Below are positions 8,788 to 16,562 of a DNA stretch of 64,000 nt, piece after piece (positions within the stretch are counted from its first letter, which is position 1; the number at the start of each line of letters is the position of its first letter). This DNA comes from Nocardioides piscis (GTDB lineage: Bacteria > Actinomycetota > Actinomycetes > Propionibacteriales > Nocardioidaceae): NCBI RefSeq assembly GCF_011300215.1, contig NZ_CP049866.1, positions 3,101,001 to 3,165,000 of the forward strand, read 5' to 3'. Position numbers and translations under genes: made by a program. Under the pieces are notes generated by a model. The model was given only the letters and a program-made list of their open reading frames with translations. It ran no database searches and was not told the DNA's origin.

Positions 8788-9513
8788 TCAGTGCCCCATT
8801 CCGAGTCCGCCGTCAACCGGGATGACGGCTCCTGTCACATATCCGGCGCCGTCGGACGCCAGCCAGGTCACCGCGGAGGCGACCTCGCTCGTCGCTGCAT
8901 AGCGGCCCAGCGGCACCTGGGCCTTGATCGCCTTCTTCTGGTCATCGCTGAGCACGGCCGTCATGTCGGTCTCGACAAAGCCGGGCGCGACCACGTTGGC
9001 CGTGATCGAGCGTGAGCCGAGCTCCCGCGCCAGCGACCGCGCCATGCCGACGAGACCGGCCTTGGAGGCCGCATAGTTGACCTGCCCAGCAGATCCGAGC
9101 AGCCCCACGACGGAGGAGATGAAGATGATCCGCCCGCGTCGCAGACGCAGCATCCCCTTCGCGGCCCGCTTCGCGAGCCGGAAGGAGCCGGTGAGGTTGG
9201 TCTCGACCACCGAGGACCAGTCGTCCTCCGACATGCGCAGCACGAGCGTGTCGCGCGTGATGCCGGCGTTGGCGACCAGGACCTCCACCGGCCCGTGGGC
9301 TGCCTCGATCTCGGCGAACGCCCGCTCGACGGCGTCGGGGTCGGTCACGTCGCACACGAGGTCCAGGGCGCCCTCGGGGGCGCCGCCGGAGCGGCTGGTG
9401 ACAGCCACCCGGTCGCCCTCGGCGAGGAACGCCTCGGCGATGGCGAGGCCGATGCCGCGGTTGCCACCGGTCACGAGCACAGATCGGGGAGCTGCAGTGG
9501 TGTTTTCAGTCAC
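8788..9513 (-). CDS. fabG: 3-oxoacyl-ACP reductase FabG (MabA-like)
   Basis: A 241-residue short-chain dehydrogenase. It has the NADP-binding TGGNRGIG near the N-terminus, NAG in LVANAGITRD, the catalytic Ser in IFISSVVG, YAASK for Tyr/Lys, and the C-terminal TGAVIPVDGGLGMGH. It reduces 3-oxoacyl-ACP in fatty-acid synthesis and is followed immediately by fabI, so the two enzymes are co-expressed. I place the start at the GTG at 9513 because a TAGCGT -10 box (9522-9527) lies 8 bases upstream. A TTG at 9519 is the alternative start. Confidence 0.95.
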   Translation of the reverse strand: MTENTTAAPRSVLVTGGNRGIGLAIAEAFLAEGDRVAVTSRSGGAPEGALDLVCDVTDPDAVERAFAEIEAAHGPVEVLVANAGITRDTLVLRMSEDDWSSVVETNLTGSFRLAKRAAKGMLRLRRGRIIFISSVVGLLGSAGQVNYAASKAGLVGMARSLARELGSRSITANVVAPGFVETDMTAVLSDDQKKAIKAQVPLGRYAATSEVASAVTWLASDGAGYVTGAVIPVDGGLGMGH

Positions 9514-9532
9514 GTCCAACGACGCTAGTGAT

Positions 9533-9544
9533 TACCCCGGGGTA
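9533..9544. promoter_or_regulatory. 12-bp palindrome upstream of the fabG -10 box
   Basis: TACCCCGGGGTA is a perfect 12-bp palindrome. It ends 5 bases upstream of the fabG -10 box (TAGCGT, 9522-9527, minus strand), within the -10/-35 spacer region. The position suits a repressor operator controlling fabG-fabI. No binding protein is identified, and short GC palindromes do arise by chance in such DNA. Confidence 0.4.
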
Positions 9545-9575
9545 GGCGAAAACGCACCACTGCAGCTCGAGGTGG

Positions 9576-9788
9576 CTAGTCGTCCTCGAGGCGGAAGCCG
9601 ACCTTCATGCCGACCTGGAAGTGCTCGACCTGACCGTCCTTGGCCTGACCGCGCACCTGCGTGATCTCGAACCAGTCGATGTGGCGCAAGGTGCGCCCGG
9701 CTCGCTCGATCCCGTTGCGGACAGCTTGGTCGATGCCGTCCGGGGAGGTGCCGACGATCTCGGTGACGCGATAGGTGCGGTTGGACAT
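9576..9788 (-). CDS. Dodecin family flavin-binding protein
   Basis: A 70-residue protein with the dodecin pattern: an N-terminal strand (TYRVTEIVGTS), one helix (GIDQAVRNGIERAGRTLRHI) with the conserved Trp in IDWFEITQVRG, and a C-terminal strand HFQVGMKVGFRLED. Dodecins form dodecameric hollow spheres that store or protect flavin or CoA. An AGGAG ribosome-binding site lies 6 bases before the ATG, so unlike many genes here it is not leaderless. It is upstream of fabG on the same strand, but fabG has its own promoter. Confidence 0.92.
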   Translation of the reverse strand: MSNRTYRVTEIVGTSPDGIDQAVRNGIERAGRTLRHIDWFEITQVRGQAKDGQVEHFQVGMKVGFRLEDD

Positions 9789-9863
9789 GTGGGCTCCTGT
9801 GCTGGGGCAGGGTGGGCGCAGCTCGCCCGCTCCCGATTGAGCCTAGCGCCGTACGATGGAGGC

Positions 9864-10142
9864 ATGGCCGCCAAGGATTCGCCCACCGTGCGAATCACCA
9901 CCGCGCCCTCGAGCGCGTCCGAGGACATCGCGGGCCGCCAGCGCCGCTATCTGGTCTCGATGGCGATCCGGACCGCGTGCGTGATCGGGGCCGTGGTCGT
10001 GGGCCCGGGGATCCTGCGCTGGGTGCTGGTCGCCGGGGCCGTGCTGCTGCCCTACGTCGCCGTCGTCCTGGCCAACGCGACCCAGCGCAAGGACGACGGC
10101 TTCGAGCTCCGGGAGACCCGGGCCGAGCGAGAGCTCCGCTAG
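9864..10142 (+). CDS. Small DUF3099-like membrane protein
   Basis: A 92-residue protein. A basic N-terminal segment with AGRQRRYLVSMAIR precedes two hydrophobic helices (ACVIGAVVVGPGILRWVLVA and AGAVLLPYVAVVLAN) and a charged C-terminus. The layout matches the small actinobacterial DUF3099 family, whose function is unknown. TACGAT at 9852-9857 ends 6 bases before the ATG, suggesting a leaderless start. It is divergent from dodecin. Confidence 0.75.
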   Translation: MAAKDSPTVRITTAPSSASEDIAGRQRRYLVSMAIRTACVIGAVVVGPGILRWVLVAGAVLLPYVAVVLANATQRKDDGFELRETRAERELR

Positions 10143-10245
10143 GCCCCCGTGGCGGAGGCGACTCGCCCGGGCGATTGTTGGAATCTGGATCGTGTCGTGC
10201 AAGAATCAACTTGCGACCCCAGCATCCCCCGTCTGTGGTCGCTTC

Positions 10246-10281
10246 GGTGCCGGACAGCTCCCCCCGTGGCTGTCCGGCACC
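10246..10281 (+). terminator. Strong hairpin between the DUF3099-like gene and the small Cys/His gene
   Basis: A perfect 13-bp inverted repeat (GGTGCCGGACAGC at 10246-10258, its complement at 10269-10281) encloses a 10-base loop. It begins 103 bases after the upstream stop and ends 21 bases before the next start, just ahead of a GGAGG ribosome-binding site. A short T-containing stretch (TCTATTT) follows. It may terminate the upstream transcript, or act as an attenuator or leader structure for the downstream gene. Confidence 0.6.
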
Positions 10282-10302
10282 GGTCTATTTCCCGGAGGAA
10301 CT

Positions 10303-10524
10303 GTGACCGAACAGCACCAGGCAGACGCTGAGGACGAGCCCGTCTGCTCGGCCAAGGGCTGCACGCAGCGCGCCTCGTGGGCGCTGCTGTGGAACAACCC
10401 CAAGCTCCACACCCCCGAGCGGCGCAAGACGTGGCTGGCCTGCGAGGCCCACCGGGTGTCGCTCAGCGAGTTCCTCGGCGCTCGCGGCTTCCTGAAGGAG
10501 ACCGAGCCCGTCCCGACGGCCTAG
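10303..10524 (+). CDS. Small Cys/His-rich conserved actinobacterial protein
   Basis: A 73-residue protein starting at a GTG with GGAGG eight bases upstream. The core reads CSAKGCTQRASWALLWNNP, then a KTWLACEAHRVSLSEFL segment. The spaced Cys-x4-Cys and Cys-x2-His pairs look like a small metal-binding (zinc-ribbon-like) site. Similar short proteins are labelled acetone carboxylase in some actinobacterial annotations, but nothing here resembles a carboxylase subunit, so I give no function. The gene converges on moaA with 23 bases between stops. Confidence 0.7.
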   Translation: MTEQHQADAEDEPVCSAKGCTQRASWALLWNNPKLHTPERRKTWLACEAHRVSLSEFLGARGFLKETEPVPTA

Positions 10525-10547
10525 GGGCAACAGCCCACAGGGCGCCG

Positions 10548-11534
10548 TCAGCCGCCGATCGCCGACATCGGGCGGTCGGGCTGGAGGAAGGTGGGGTCGT
10601 CGATGCCGTGGCCGGCACGCTTCCCCGCCATCGCAACCACCCATCGGCGCGCGAGCTCCTCGTCGGTGGCGCCGGCACGCAGTGCCGACCGCAGGTCGGA
10701 CTCCTCACGCGCGAAGAGACAGTTGCGGATCTGACCGTCCGCGGTCAACCGCACGCGGTCGCAGTCGCCACAGAAGGGCCTCGTCACCGACGCGATGATG
10801 CCGACCGTCGCCGGACCGCCGTTGACGTCGAAGAGCTCAGCCGGGTCGCTCCCCCGCGGGACTGCGTGCGGGGTGAGCATGAAGTCGGCCTTCAGCCGGT
10901 CGAAGATCTCATCGGCAGTCACCATCGTGTCGCGGTTCCACCGGTGCTGCGCGTCGAGCGGCATCTGCTCGATGAACCGCAGGTCGTAGGCGCGATCCAT
11001 CGCCCACTGCAACAGCTCTCCCGCCTGGTCGTCGTTGACCCCGCGCAGGAGCACAGCGTTGATCTTCAGCGGCGACAGACCGGCGTCGCGCGCGGCCTCG
11101 AGACCGGCGATGACGTCCGCCAGCCGGTCTCGGCGGGTGATCTCGAGGAAGGTCTCCGGCCGCACTGTGTCCAGCGACACGTTGATCCGGTCGAGGCCGG
11201 CCGCCCTCAGTGCCGGGGCGGTCCGGGCGAGGCCCAGCGCGTTGGTCGTCAGCGACGTCTCGACGCCCAGGTCGTGCGTGTGCCGGACGATGTCGACGAG
11301 TCCGCGGCGCACGAGCGGCTCGCCGCCGGTGAAGCGGACCTCGGTGACTCCGAGGCGGCGTACGGCGATGCCGATGAGCCGCTTCACCTCGTCGTCGCTC
11401 AACGTCTGGTCGTCCGGCAGCCAGTCGAGCCCCTCGGCCGGCATGCAGTAGGAGCAGCGCAGGTTGCAGCGGTCGGTCAGCGAGACGCGCAGATCGGTGG
11501 CCACACGGCCGAAGCGGTCTGCGAGGGGGATCAC
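10548..11534 (-). CDS. moaA: GTP 3',8-cyclase MoaA (molybdenum cofactor synthesis)
   Basis: A 328-residue radical-SAM enzyme for the first step of molybdopterin synthesis, GTP to 3',8-cyclo-GTP. The SAM cluster motif CNLRCSYC gives Cys 23, 27 and 30. The second cluster motif FCGDCDRVRLTADGQIRNC gives Cys 255, 258 and 272. The protein ends in Gly-Gly, which is required for activity in MoaA. The GTG at 11534 is favoured because the TAGACT -10 box (11541-11546) would place an upstream GTG (11540) at or before the transcription start. No other moa gene is nearby. Confidence 0.96.
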   Translation of the reverse strand: MIPLADRFGRVATDLRVSLTDRCNLRCSYCMPAEGLDWLPDDQTLSDDEVKRLIGIAVRRLGVTEVRFTGGEPLVRRGLVDIVRHTHDLGVETSLTTNALGLARTAPALRAAGLDRINVSLDTVRPETFLEITRRDRLADVIAGLEAARDAGLSPLKINAVLLRGVNDDQAGELLQWAMDRAYDLRFIEQMPLDAQHRWNRDTMVTADEIFDRLKADFMLTPHAVPRGSDPAELFDVNGGPATVGIIASVTRPFCGDCDRVRLTADGQIRNCLFAREESDLRSALRAGATDEELARRWVVAMAGKRAGHGIDDPTFLQPDRPMSAIGG

Positions 11535-11590
11535 GGCCACAGTCTAGGTGTGCCTGCCAGCTCGACCCACTCATGGCCTAACCTCGTCCG

Positions 11591-12376
11591 GTGCCGTCGT
11601 TGAGGTTCCTGCTGAGTCGCCGGTGGGTGATCTTCTTCGTCGTGGTCATCGCCCTGGCCTGGGTCGCGTGGCGGCTGGGCGAGTGGCAGTTCGACCGTCT
11701 CGAGGACCGCCGGGAGCGGAACGCCCAAATCGAGCGCAACGAGCAGAGTCCGCCGGTGCCGGTCTCGGAGGTGACGGCGCCTGGAGCTGAGCTCACCCGC
11801 GCCGACGAGTGGAAGCACGTCACCGCCACCGGCACCTACGCCGTGGAGGACACGGTCGTGGTGCGATATCGCACGCGCGAGGGGGCCGCGGGCGTCGACG
11901 TCGTCGTCCCGCTCGTGCTGGCCGATGGCTCGAGCGTGCTGATCGACCGGGGGTGGTTCGCCACCGACAACCGCGGCGCGACCCCCGAGGACGTTCCGAA
12001 GCCTCCGGCCGGGGAGGTCGAGATCGAGGGGTGGCTGCGGTTGGACGCCACCGGCGACAGCGCTGCCGTCACCGATCAGTCGACACGCTCGATCAGCAGC
12101 AAGGAGATCGGTGAGGCGCTGGACCGCGAAGTGGTCAGCGGGTTCGTCGACCTGCGCTCGGAGTCCCCGGAGGCGGACGACCCGCTGGCCCCGGTCGAGC
12201 TGCCCGACCTCGACAGCGGTCCCCACTTCTTCTACGGCCTGCAGTGGTGGTTCTTCGGGGCACTCGCGCTGTTCGGCTTCGTCTACCTCGTCATCGACGA
12301 GGCCCGGGGCGGACGCGGACCGGTGCGTGGGTCGCGCCGCTCACCTTCCGGGCCGCACCGAGCACGACCGAGCTGA
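11591..12376 (+). CDS. SURF1 family cytochrome oxidase assembly protein
   Basis: A 261-residue protein with the SURF1 plan: an N-terminal transmembrane helix (WVIFFVVVIALAWVAWRLGEWQFDRL, including the typical GxWQ-like motif), an extracytoplasmic domain with VLIDRGWF, and a C-terminal transmembrane helix after HFFYGLQWWFFGALALFGF. SURF1 proteins help insert heme a into cytochrome c oxidase, consistent with ctaA and ctaB about 36 kb away. TAACCT at 11579-11584 ends 6 bases before the GTG, so it is probably leaderless and divergent from moaA. Confidence 0.92.
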   Translation: MPSLRFLLSRRWVIFFVVVIALAWVAWRLGEWQFDRLEDRRERNAQIERNEQSPPVPVSEVTAPGAELTRADEWKHVTATGTYAVEDTVVVRYRTREGAAGVDVVVPLVLADGSSVLIDRGWFATDNRGATPEDVPKPPAGEVEIEGWLRLDATGDSAAVTDQSTRSISSKEIGEALDREVVSGFVDLRSESPEADDPLAPVELPDLDSGPHFFYGLQWWFFGALALFGFVYLVIDEARGGRGPVRGSRRSPSGPHRARPS

Positions 12377-12413
12377 GAGCGTCGCCGACTGCTCGTCGGT
12401 CCAGCCGGTCGGG

Positions 12414-13325
12414 CTACTGCGGCGGCGCTCCTGCCGCGGGTCCGAACGCCGAGCCGAGGGTCCTGGCCTGAGCCAGCAGACGCAGAGCAGGTCCGGCATC
12501 GGGCAGGTCGGGCTCGGGTGACCACAGGTCGTCGGAGTCCACCACGACCTCCGCGGCACCGACGAGGTCGTCGAGCTCGGTGACCAGGGCACCGCGTGAG
12601 GAATCGCCCGCGAGCCCGGCCCTGATGGCATCGCTCTCGATCGGCGCGGCTGACCCGATCAGGACGGCGTTGCCGAACCGCAACCCGTGCAGCGACGAGT
12701 TCTGCACGATCATCGCGACATGCTCGAACTCGGCCCTGACGGTGGCGATCTGGCGCCGGGTGAAGGTCAGGTCGCCCCCAGCGACGGAGTTGACGAGCAG
12801 GACGCCCCGGGCGTCGAGCAGCGACCGGGCACTGGCGAAACACTCCCGGGACGTGAAGGCCCCAGGGATGCGGCCGCCGGCAAAGACGTCGATCACCACG
12901 GCGTCGTACGTCGCTCTCGGGGACTCCGCAGCCTCCGCTGCCGCCAGCCAGCCCCGGGCGTCCGCCACCTCCAGGGTGACGTTCTCCGGCAACCCGAACC
13001 TCTCGTGCACGAGGGTTGCGAGGACCGGATCCCGCTCGACGACCACCTGTCGCGACTGCGGGCTCACCTCGGCCACGGCCCGCGGCAAGGTCAGCAGGCC
13101 CCCACCGAGGTGAAGCACACTGCGCCGTTCGGTCCCGAGAGCGGCGAGCAGCCAGCGGGCCACCGCCAACGCCGTGGCCTCACCCGGTCGGACGATGTGG
13201 GACTGCCGGATGCCGTCGACCTCGAGGATCCACCCCCCGTCGCGTCCGATCAGCTCCGCGGTCGTGCCGTCGGAGAGGAGCAGCGTCTCGATCCCCGAAT
13301 CCTTCGGCGGCGTCGGTTCTGTCAT
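12414..13325 (-). CDS. Spermidine synthase-like SAM-dependent methyltransferase
   Basis: A 303-residue protein with a Rossmann SAM/decarboxy-SAM fold: motif I VLHLGGGLLTLP, acidic strand end VVVERDP, VADARGWLAA and YDAVVIDVF. This is the polyamine-synthase (SpeE) superfamily pattern, but no speD or ornithine-pathway gene is nearby, so the real substrate is uncertain. ATG 13325 starts 7 bases after the upstream lipoprotein stop, so the two genes are probably one transcript. The frame is open further upstream, but that would overlap the lipoprotein gene. Confidence 0.82.
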   Translation of the reverse strand: MTEPTPPKDSGIETLLLSDGTTAELIGRDGGWILEVDGIRQSHIVRPGEATALAVARWLLAALGTERRSVLHLGGGLLTLPRAVAEVSPQSRQVVVERDPVLATLVHERFGLPENVTLEVADARGWLAAAEAAESPRATYDAVVIDVFAGGRIPGAFTSRECFASARSLLDARGVLLVNSVAGGDLTFTRRQIATVRAEFEHVAMIVQNSSLHGLRFGNAVLIGSAAPIESDAIRAGLAGDSSRGALVTELDDLVGAAEVVVDSDDLWSPEPDLPDAGPALRLLAQARTLGSAFGPAAGAPPQ

Positions 13326-13332
13326 GGCAGCG

Positions 13333-15066
13333 TCAGCTCTCCGGTTCCCAGATCGCCGCGCCTCCCAGCAGGGTGGCGGAGTCCCCAGATGGTGGAAGCA
13401 CCGCATTCATGCCGCGCTCGGAGAGGGTCACGACCGGATCGAGGGTCAACGGCAGGGCGACGAACTCCTCGAACAGGCCCGCCTCGATGGCCACCTGGAT
13501 GTCCCGGGCGTCATAGACGTCGGCAGTCTCGTCGAGCGCTGCGACGAGCTTCCCGCGCTCCTTGCTCCGGGTGCCCGTCAGCGGGGAGGCCTCCTTGCCG
13601 CCCCACACGGCGCTGATGTCCTCGGGGCTCTCGGGCAGCGGGACCCTGGTCAGCACGGCCTGCCACCCCTGCCCCTGGGCGAGGGCCGGCTCGATGTCCG
13701 CTGCGCCGCAGTCGCGGACCGCCCACCCGCCCTCAGCGGCAGACCTGCTGAGCTCTCGGAACACCCCGGTGGCGAACGCGTCGTCGTTGTCGTGGAGGAC
13801 GCACACCTGGGTGCCGGCCGCGACGCCGGCCTGGGCGCGCTCGACCTGGGCGTCCGCGACAGCGGACTCGAAGGCTGCTCGGAAGCCGGCGTCCTCGACC
13901 GAGATCTCGTAGCCGTCGGACTCGGGTGGGAACAGCAGCGATTGGCTGTTGGCGTAGGTGCTCTCCCACTGACCCGCTCCAGCCGACCGCATGTCGGCCG
14001 CCGACGTCGCGCGCAGGAACGCCCGGCGGGCATCTCGCGAGCGGAAGACACCCGCGTCGGCGCGAAGCACCAGCGTCCACAGCTGCCCTGCGTGGGTCTC
14101 CGCCAGGTGGTGGTCGCGACGCTTGAAGTGACGCACGGTCAAGAAGTTGTCCGGAGTGGGGCTGACCTGCACCACGTCGAGGTCGTCCGGGAAGCCGGCG
14201 AGGAGATCGTCAGCCGCCACGACCTCGACGCGTTCGTAGGACGGCGGAGAGTCCCCTCTGTAGGAGCGGTTGACCTCGAGCGTGAGGCTGCCGGCACCTG
14301 GCTCCGCGCTGTCAACGGCGGTCACCAGATAGGGACCGCTCCCGACGGCGAGTTCCTCAGGGACGTCGCCGCCGCCGACATCGAAGCCTGAGCTCCACGT
14401 CTCGGCGATCTCGGCGAGGTCTTGTTCATCACCGTCGATGATCGCGTCGATCACCGCCTGCTTGGCCTCCATCGGGTCCTCGACACCGAGCGCCGTCTTC
14501 CCCACGACGTGCGCGGGCAGCGTCACGTCGAGTGCTGTGTGCCAGCCCCGCACCGGCACGGTGTAGGAGACGTCGATGCGCCGCTTCGACTCGTCCATCT
14601 CTGGCACGGCGGTGCTTCGGCGTAGATCGCTGCGCACGGAGTCGAAGTCTCCCGCTGTGGCGTTCGAGCCGGCGGCCCAGGCGAGCAGGAGGTCGGCGGC
14701 ATCGATCGGGATGCCGTCGGACCACGTCCGCTCCGCCAGGTCGTAGCGGACAGTGAAGGACGTGAGGGAGTCGTCCACCACGGCGACCGTCCCGAAGCTC
14801 TCGTCCTCGACGACCTCGCCGCCGGCCAGGCGTGCGAACTGGTCGTGCGTGATGGCGGCGATCTCCCGGTTGCCCTCGGTGTCGCCCTTCCTGGTCGTTG
14901 GGTTGAGGCTGGTCAGGCTGTGCGACCAGCCGACCCTGACAGAGGACCCTTCGACGACCGAAGGAGGCAGGTCCGGCGTGCACGCAGTCAGGAGGAGGGC
15001 ACCGACCAAGGGGGCAGCGGCGATCGAGTGGGAGCCAGGGCGCGCTCCGCGAGGTCGTGGCCTCAC
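13333..15066 (-). CDS. ABC-type solute-binding lipoprotein, family 5 (orphan)
   Basis: A 577-residue lipoprotein. After a basic start, the hydrophobic AAAPLVGALLLTAC ends in a lipobox cysteine at about residue 29. The mature part resembles family 5 (peptide/nickel) binding proteins: WSHSLTSLNP at the start, ITHDQFARL, and the WSDGIPIDAADLLLAW motif typical of the family. It should bind a peptide or similar ligand outside the membrane. No permease or ATPase gene adjoins it; its neighbour is the polyamine-synthase-like gene. The start is a GTG at 15066. Confidence 0.85.
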   Translation of the reverse strand: MRPRPRGARPGSHSIAAAPLVGALLLTACTPDLPPSVVEGSSVRVGWSHSLTSLNPTTRKGDTEGNREIAAITHDQFARLAGGEVVEDESFGTVAVVDDSLTSFTVRYDLAERTWSDGIPIDAADLLLAWAAGSNATAGDFDSVRSDLRRSTAVPEMDESKRRIDVSYTVPVRGWHTALDVTLPAHVVGKTALGVEDPMEAKQAVIDAIIDGDEQDLAEIAETWSSGFDVGGGDVPEELAVGSGPYLVTAVDSAEPGAGSLTLEVNRSYRGDSPPSYERVEVVAADDLLAGFPDDLDVVQVSPTPDNFLTVRHFKRRDHHLAETHAGQLWTLVLRADAGVFRSRDARRAFLRATSAADMRSAGAGQWESTYANSQSLLFPPESDGYEISVEDAGFRAAFESAVADAQVERAQAGVAAGTQVCVLHDNDDAFATGVFRELSRSAAEGGWAVRDCGAADIEPALAQGQGWQAVLTRVPLPESPEDISAVWGGKEASPLTGTRSKERGKLVAALDETADVYDARDIQVAIEAGLFEEFVALPLTLDPVVTLSERGMNAVLPPSGDSATLLGGAAIWEPES

Positions 15067-15195
15067 CGGCGGAAGCCGTGTGGGGTCGTACGTCGCCCCG
15101 TACCGCCGTTCAGCATGGCAGCGAGGTTATCAACGGTCGAACGGTGGAGAGGGAGCCTGTGCTTCCCGACACGAGCGCCGGCGCGTCCCCCAAGT

Positions 15196-15257
15196 CGCCC
15201 GGGTGGCTTCTCCGGGCGGCGACACGCACGGCGGGTCGCTGTGGGAGAAGACCCGCC
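15196..15257 (-). terminator. Tandem hairpins at the end of the T7SS-like locus
   Basis: Just after the last gene of the minus-strand T7SS-like locus (stop at 15280) there are two hairpins. The first has an 8-bp stem (15230-15237 with 15250-15257). The second has a 7-bp stem (15196-15202 with 15212-15218). Neither is followed by a U run, which is common for actinobacterial terminators. They mark a likely end of transcription before the separate lipoprotein operon. The 213-base gap holding them has no convincing gene. Confidence 0.55.
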
Positions 15258-15279
15258 ACCTGGGGGTCGAGGGACACCC

Positions 15280-15699
15280 TTACGCTCCCGGGTAGTCACC
15301 GTCGGTCCAGGGCACGGGCCTGCCGTCACGGATCGTGGCGAACGACTCGACGGGCTCGGGCCGAGGGGGGTTGGGAGCTGCCAGAGCAGCGTTCATCGCC
15401 TCGATGAACTTCTCAGCCGCCTTCTGGTTCTTCCGACCATCCATCAACGACTTCGGCGCCCCCGGCACCACCGTCACAGTCAAATGCAGCACCGACCCTG
15501 CACCCTCCCCCGTCACGGTCGCCGCGAAGGCGTGACCCCACGACATGAGGGTCTTGCCGCTCACGAACTTCATCTGGTGCAGTTCGTTGCTCAGGCCGCG
15601 GATCTCGTAGGGGGCCTGTTGCACCACGGCTACGAGTGTCGTGAAGAGGGCGTGTTCAGACACCTGCGAGTTGAGGCTGATGTTCTTCTCTGCGCCCAT
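15280..15699 (-). CDS. Unrecognised 139-residue protein, last gene of the T7SS-like locus
   Basis: No family is recognised. The protein is soluble, with alternating strand-like segments (FAATVTGEGAGSVLHLTVTVV) between an N-terminal helix and a C-terminal helix (NQKAAEKFIEAMNAALAA). It ends in a Pro-rich tail. An upstream in-frame ATG at 15711 is possible. It follows the membrane protein gene by 57 bases and ends before two hairpins, so it is the promoter-distal gene of the locus. A chaperone, adaptor or immunity role would be speculation. Confidence 0.6.
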   Translation of the reverse strand: MGAEKNISLNSQVSEHALFTTLVAVVQQAPYEIRGLSNELHQMKFVSGKTLMSWGHAFAATVTGEGAGSVLHLTVTVVPGAPKSLMDGRKNQKAAEKFIEAMNAALAAPNPPRPEPVESFATIRDGRPVPWTDGDYPGA

Positions 15700-15756
15700 G
15701 GGGGACTCCACTTCCTGGATGACGGAACGATGCGTGACGGACGATCACACGTGTGG

Positions 15757-16530
15757 TCACCGATGACGGATGACGCGCCCGTCGGGCAGCGACTCCTGTT
15801 GTGACCACGTGCCGGGCGGCATGACGATCATGTTCGAGACGTCCGCATCGTCGACGAGACCGCGTCGGACCAGCTGCTCGAGCACGACCGCCCGCTGAGT
15901 GCGCAGCCAACGCTCTTCGGGCGAGATCTCACGCTTGCGCTCATGGGCGCTCAGTCCTGGCGCGGGCTTGGCGACGACCAGGAAGAAGAGGAAGGCAAGG
16001 AGTGCCGCCGCTGCCGTGATGTTGGCCATCAGCGCGACCGAGGGCCACACGTCGGTGAGAGGAGTCGTGGACGTGGCGAGCAGGAATGAGCTCCCCCCGG
16101 ACGCCAGCGCAGTGAGGCCACTCACCCCGAGGTTCTCCCACCCTCGGCGCCGCGACTCCAGCCACGTGTAGACGGTGAAGAACGTGACCAGCAGCCCGCC
16201 GCCGAACACCAGCTGCACCACGATGCCCCACCCGGTCGGCAGCTCCCTGTCGAAGACCACGAACGCCACCACGAACCCGAGGCCCACGGCCGACGCACCG
16301 AGCGTCGGCACGACGAACGGCGCCAACAGCAGCGCCTTCAGGAGCTTCAGCAACAGGCCCTTCGCCCCCTGCGCCGGAGCACGCTGGGCGGCCCTGGCCA
16401 ATTCCTCAGACGTCGGCCCCGGCTCCGCCATGATTCGCGCCTCGACCTCGGCCCAGTTGATGGGACCTGGGAAGTCGGTCGTCTTCGCCCACCGCTGCAA
16501 CTGCTTCAAAGACACCTGTGACACTCCCAT
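15757..16530 (-). CDS. Unrecognised polytopic membrane protein of the T7SS-like locus
   Basis: A 257-residue protein with a soluble N-terminal ~70 residues and four hydrophobic helices: LLLAPFVVPTLGASAVGLGFVV, GIVVQLVFGGGLLVTFFTVY, an Ala/Ser-rich third segment, and ITAAAALLAFLFFLVVAKPAP. A charged C-terminus (ERKREISPEERWLRTQ) follows. ATG 16530 is preferred because the longer form from 16587 would overlap the upstream gene by 25 bases. Its place beside the EccC/EssC-like motor makes it a candidate membrane component, but I see no similarity to EccB, EccD, EccE, EssA, EssB or EsaA. Confidence 0.65.
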   Translation of the reverse strand: MGVSQVSLKQLQRWAKTTDFPGPINWAEVEARIMAEPGPTSEELARAAQRAPAQGAKGLLLKLLKALLLAPFVVPTLGASAVGLGFVVAFVVFDRELPTGWGIVVQLVFGGGLLVTFFTVYTWLESRRRGWENLGVSGLTALASGGSSFLLATSTTPLTDVWPSVALMANITAAAALLAFLFFLVVAKPAPGLSAHERKREISPEERWLRTQRAVVLEQLVRRGLVDDADVSNMIVMPPGTWSQQESLPDGRVIRHR

Positions 16531-16562
16531 CGACGATCGACTCAACCAGCGCAGAACGGCTC

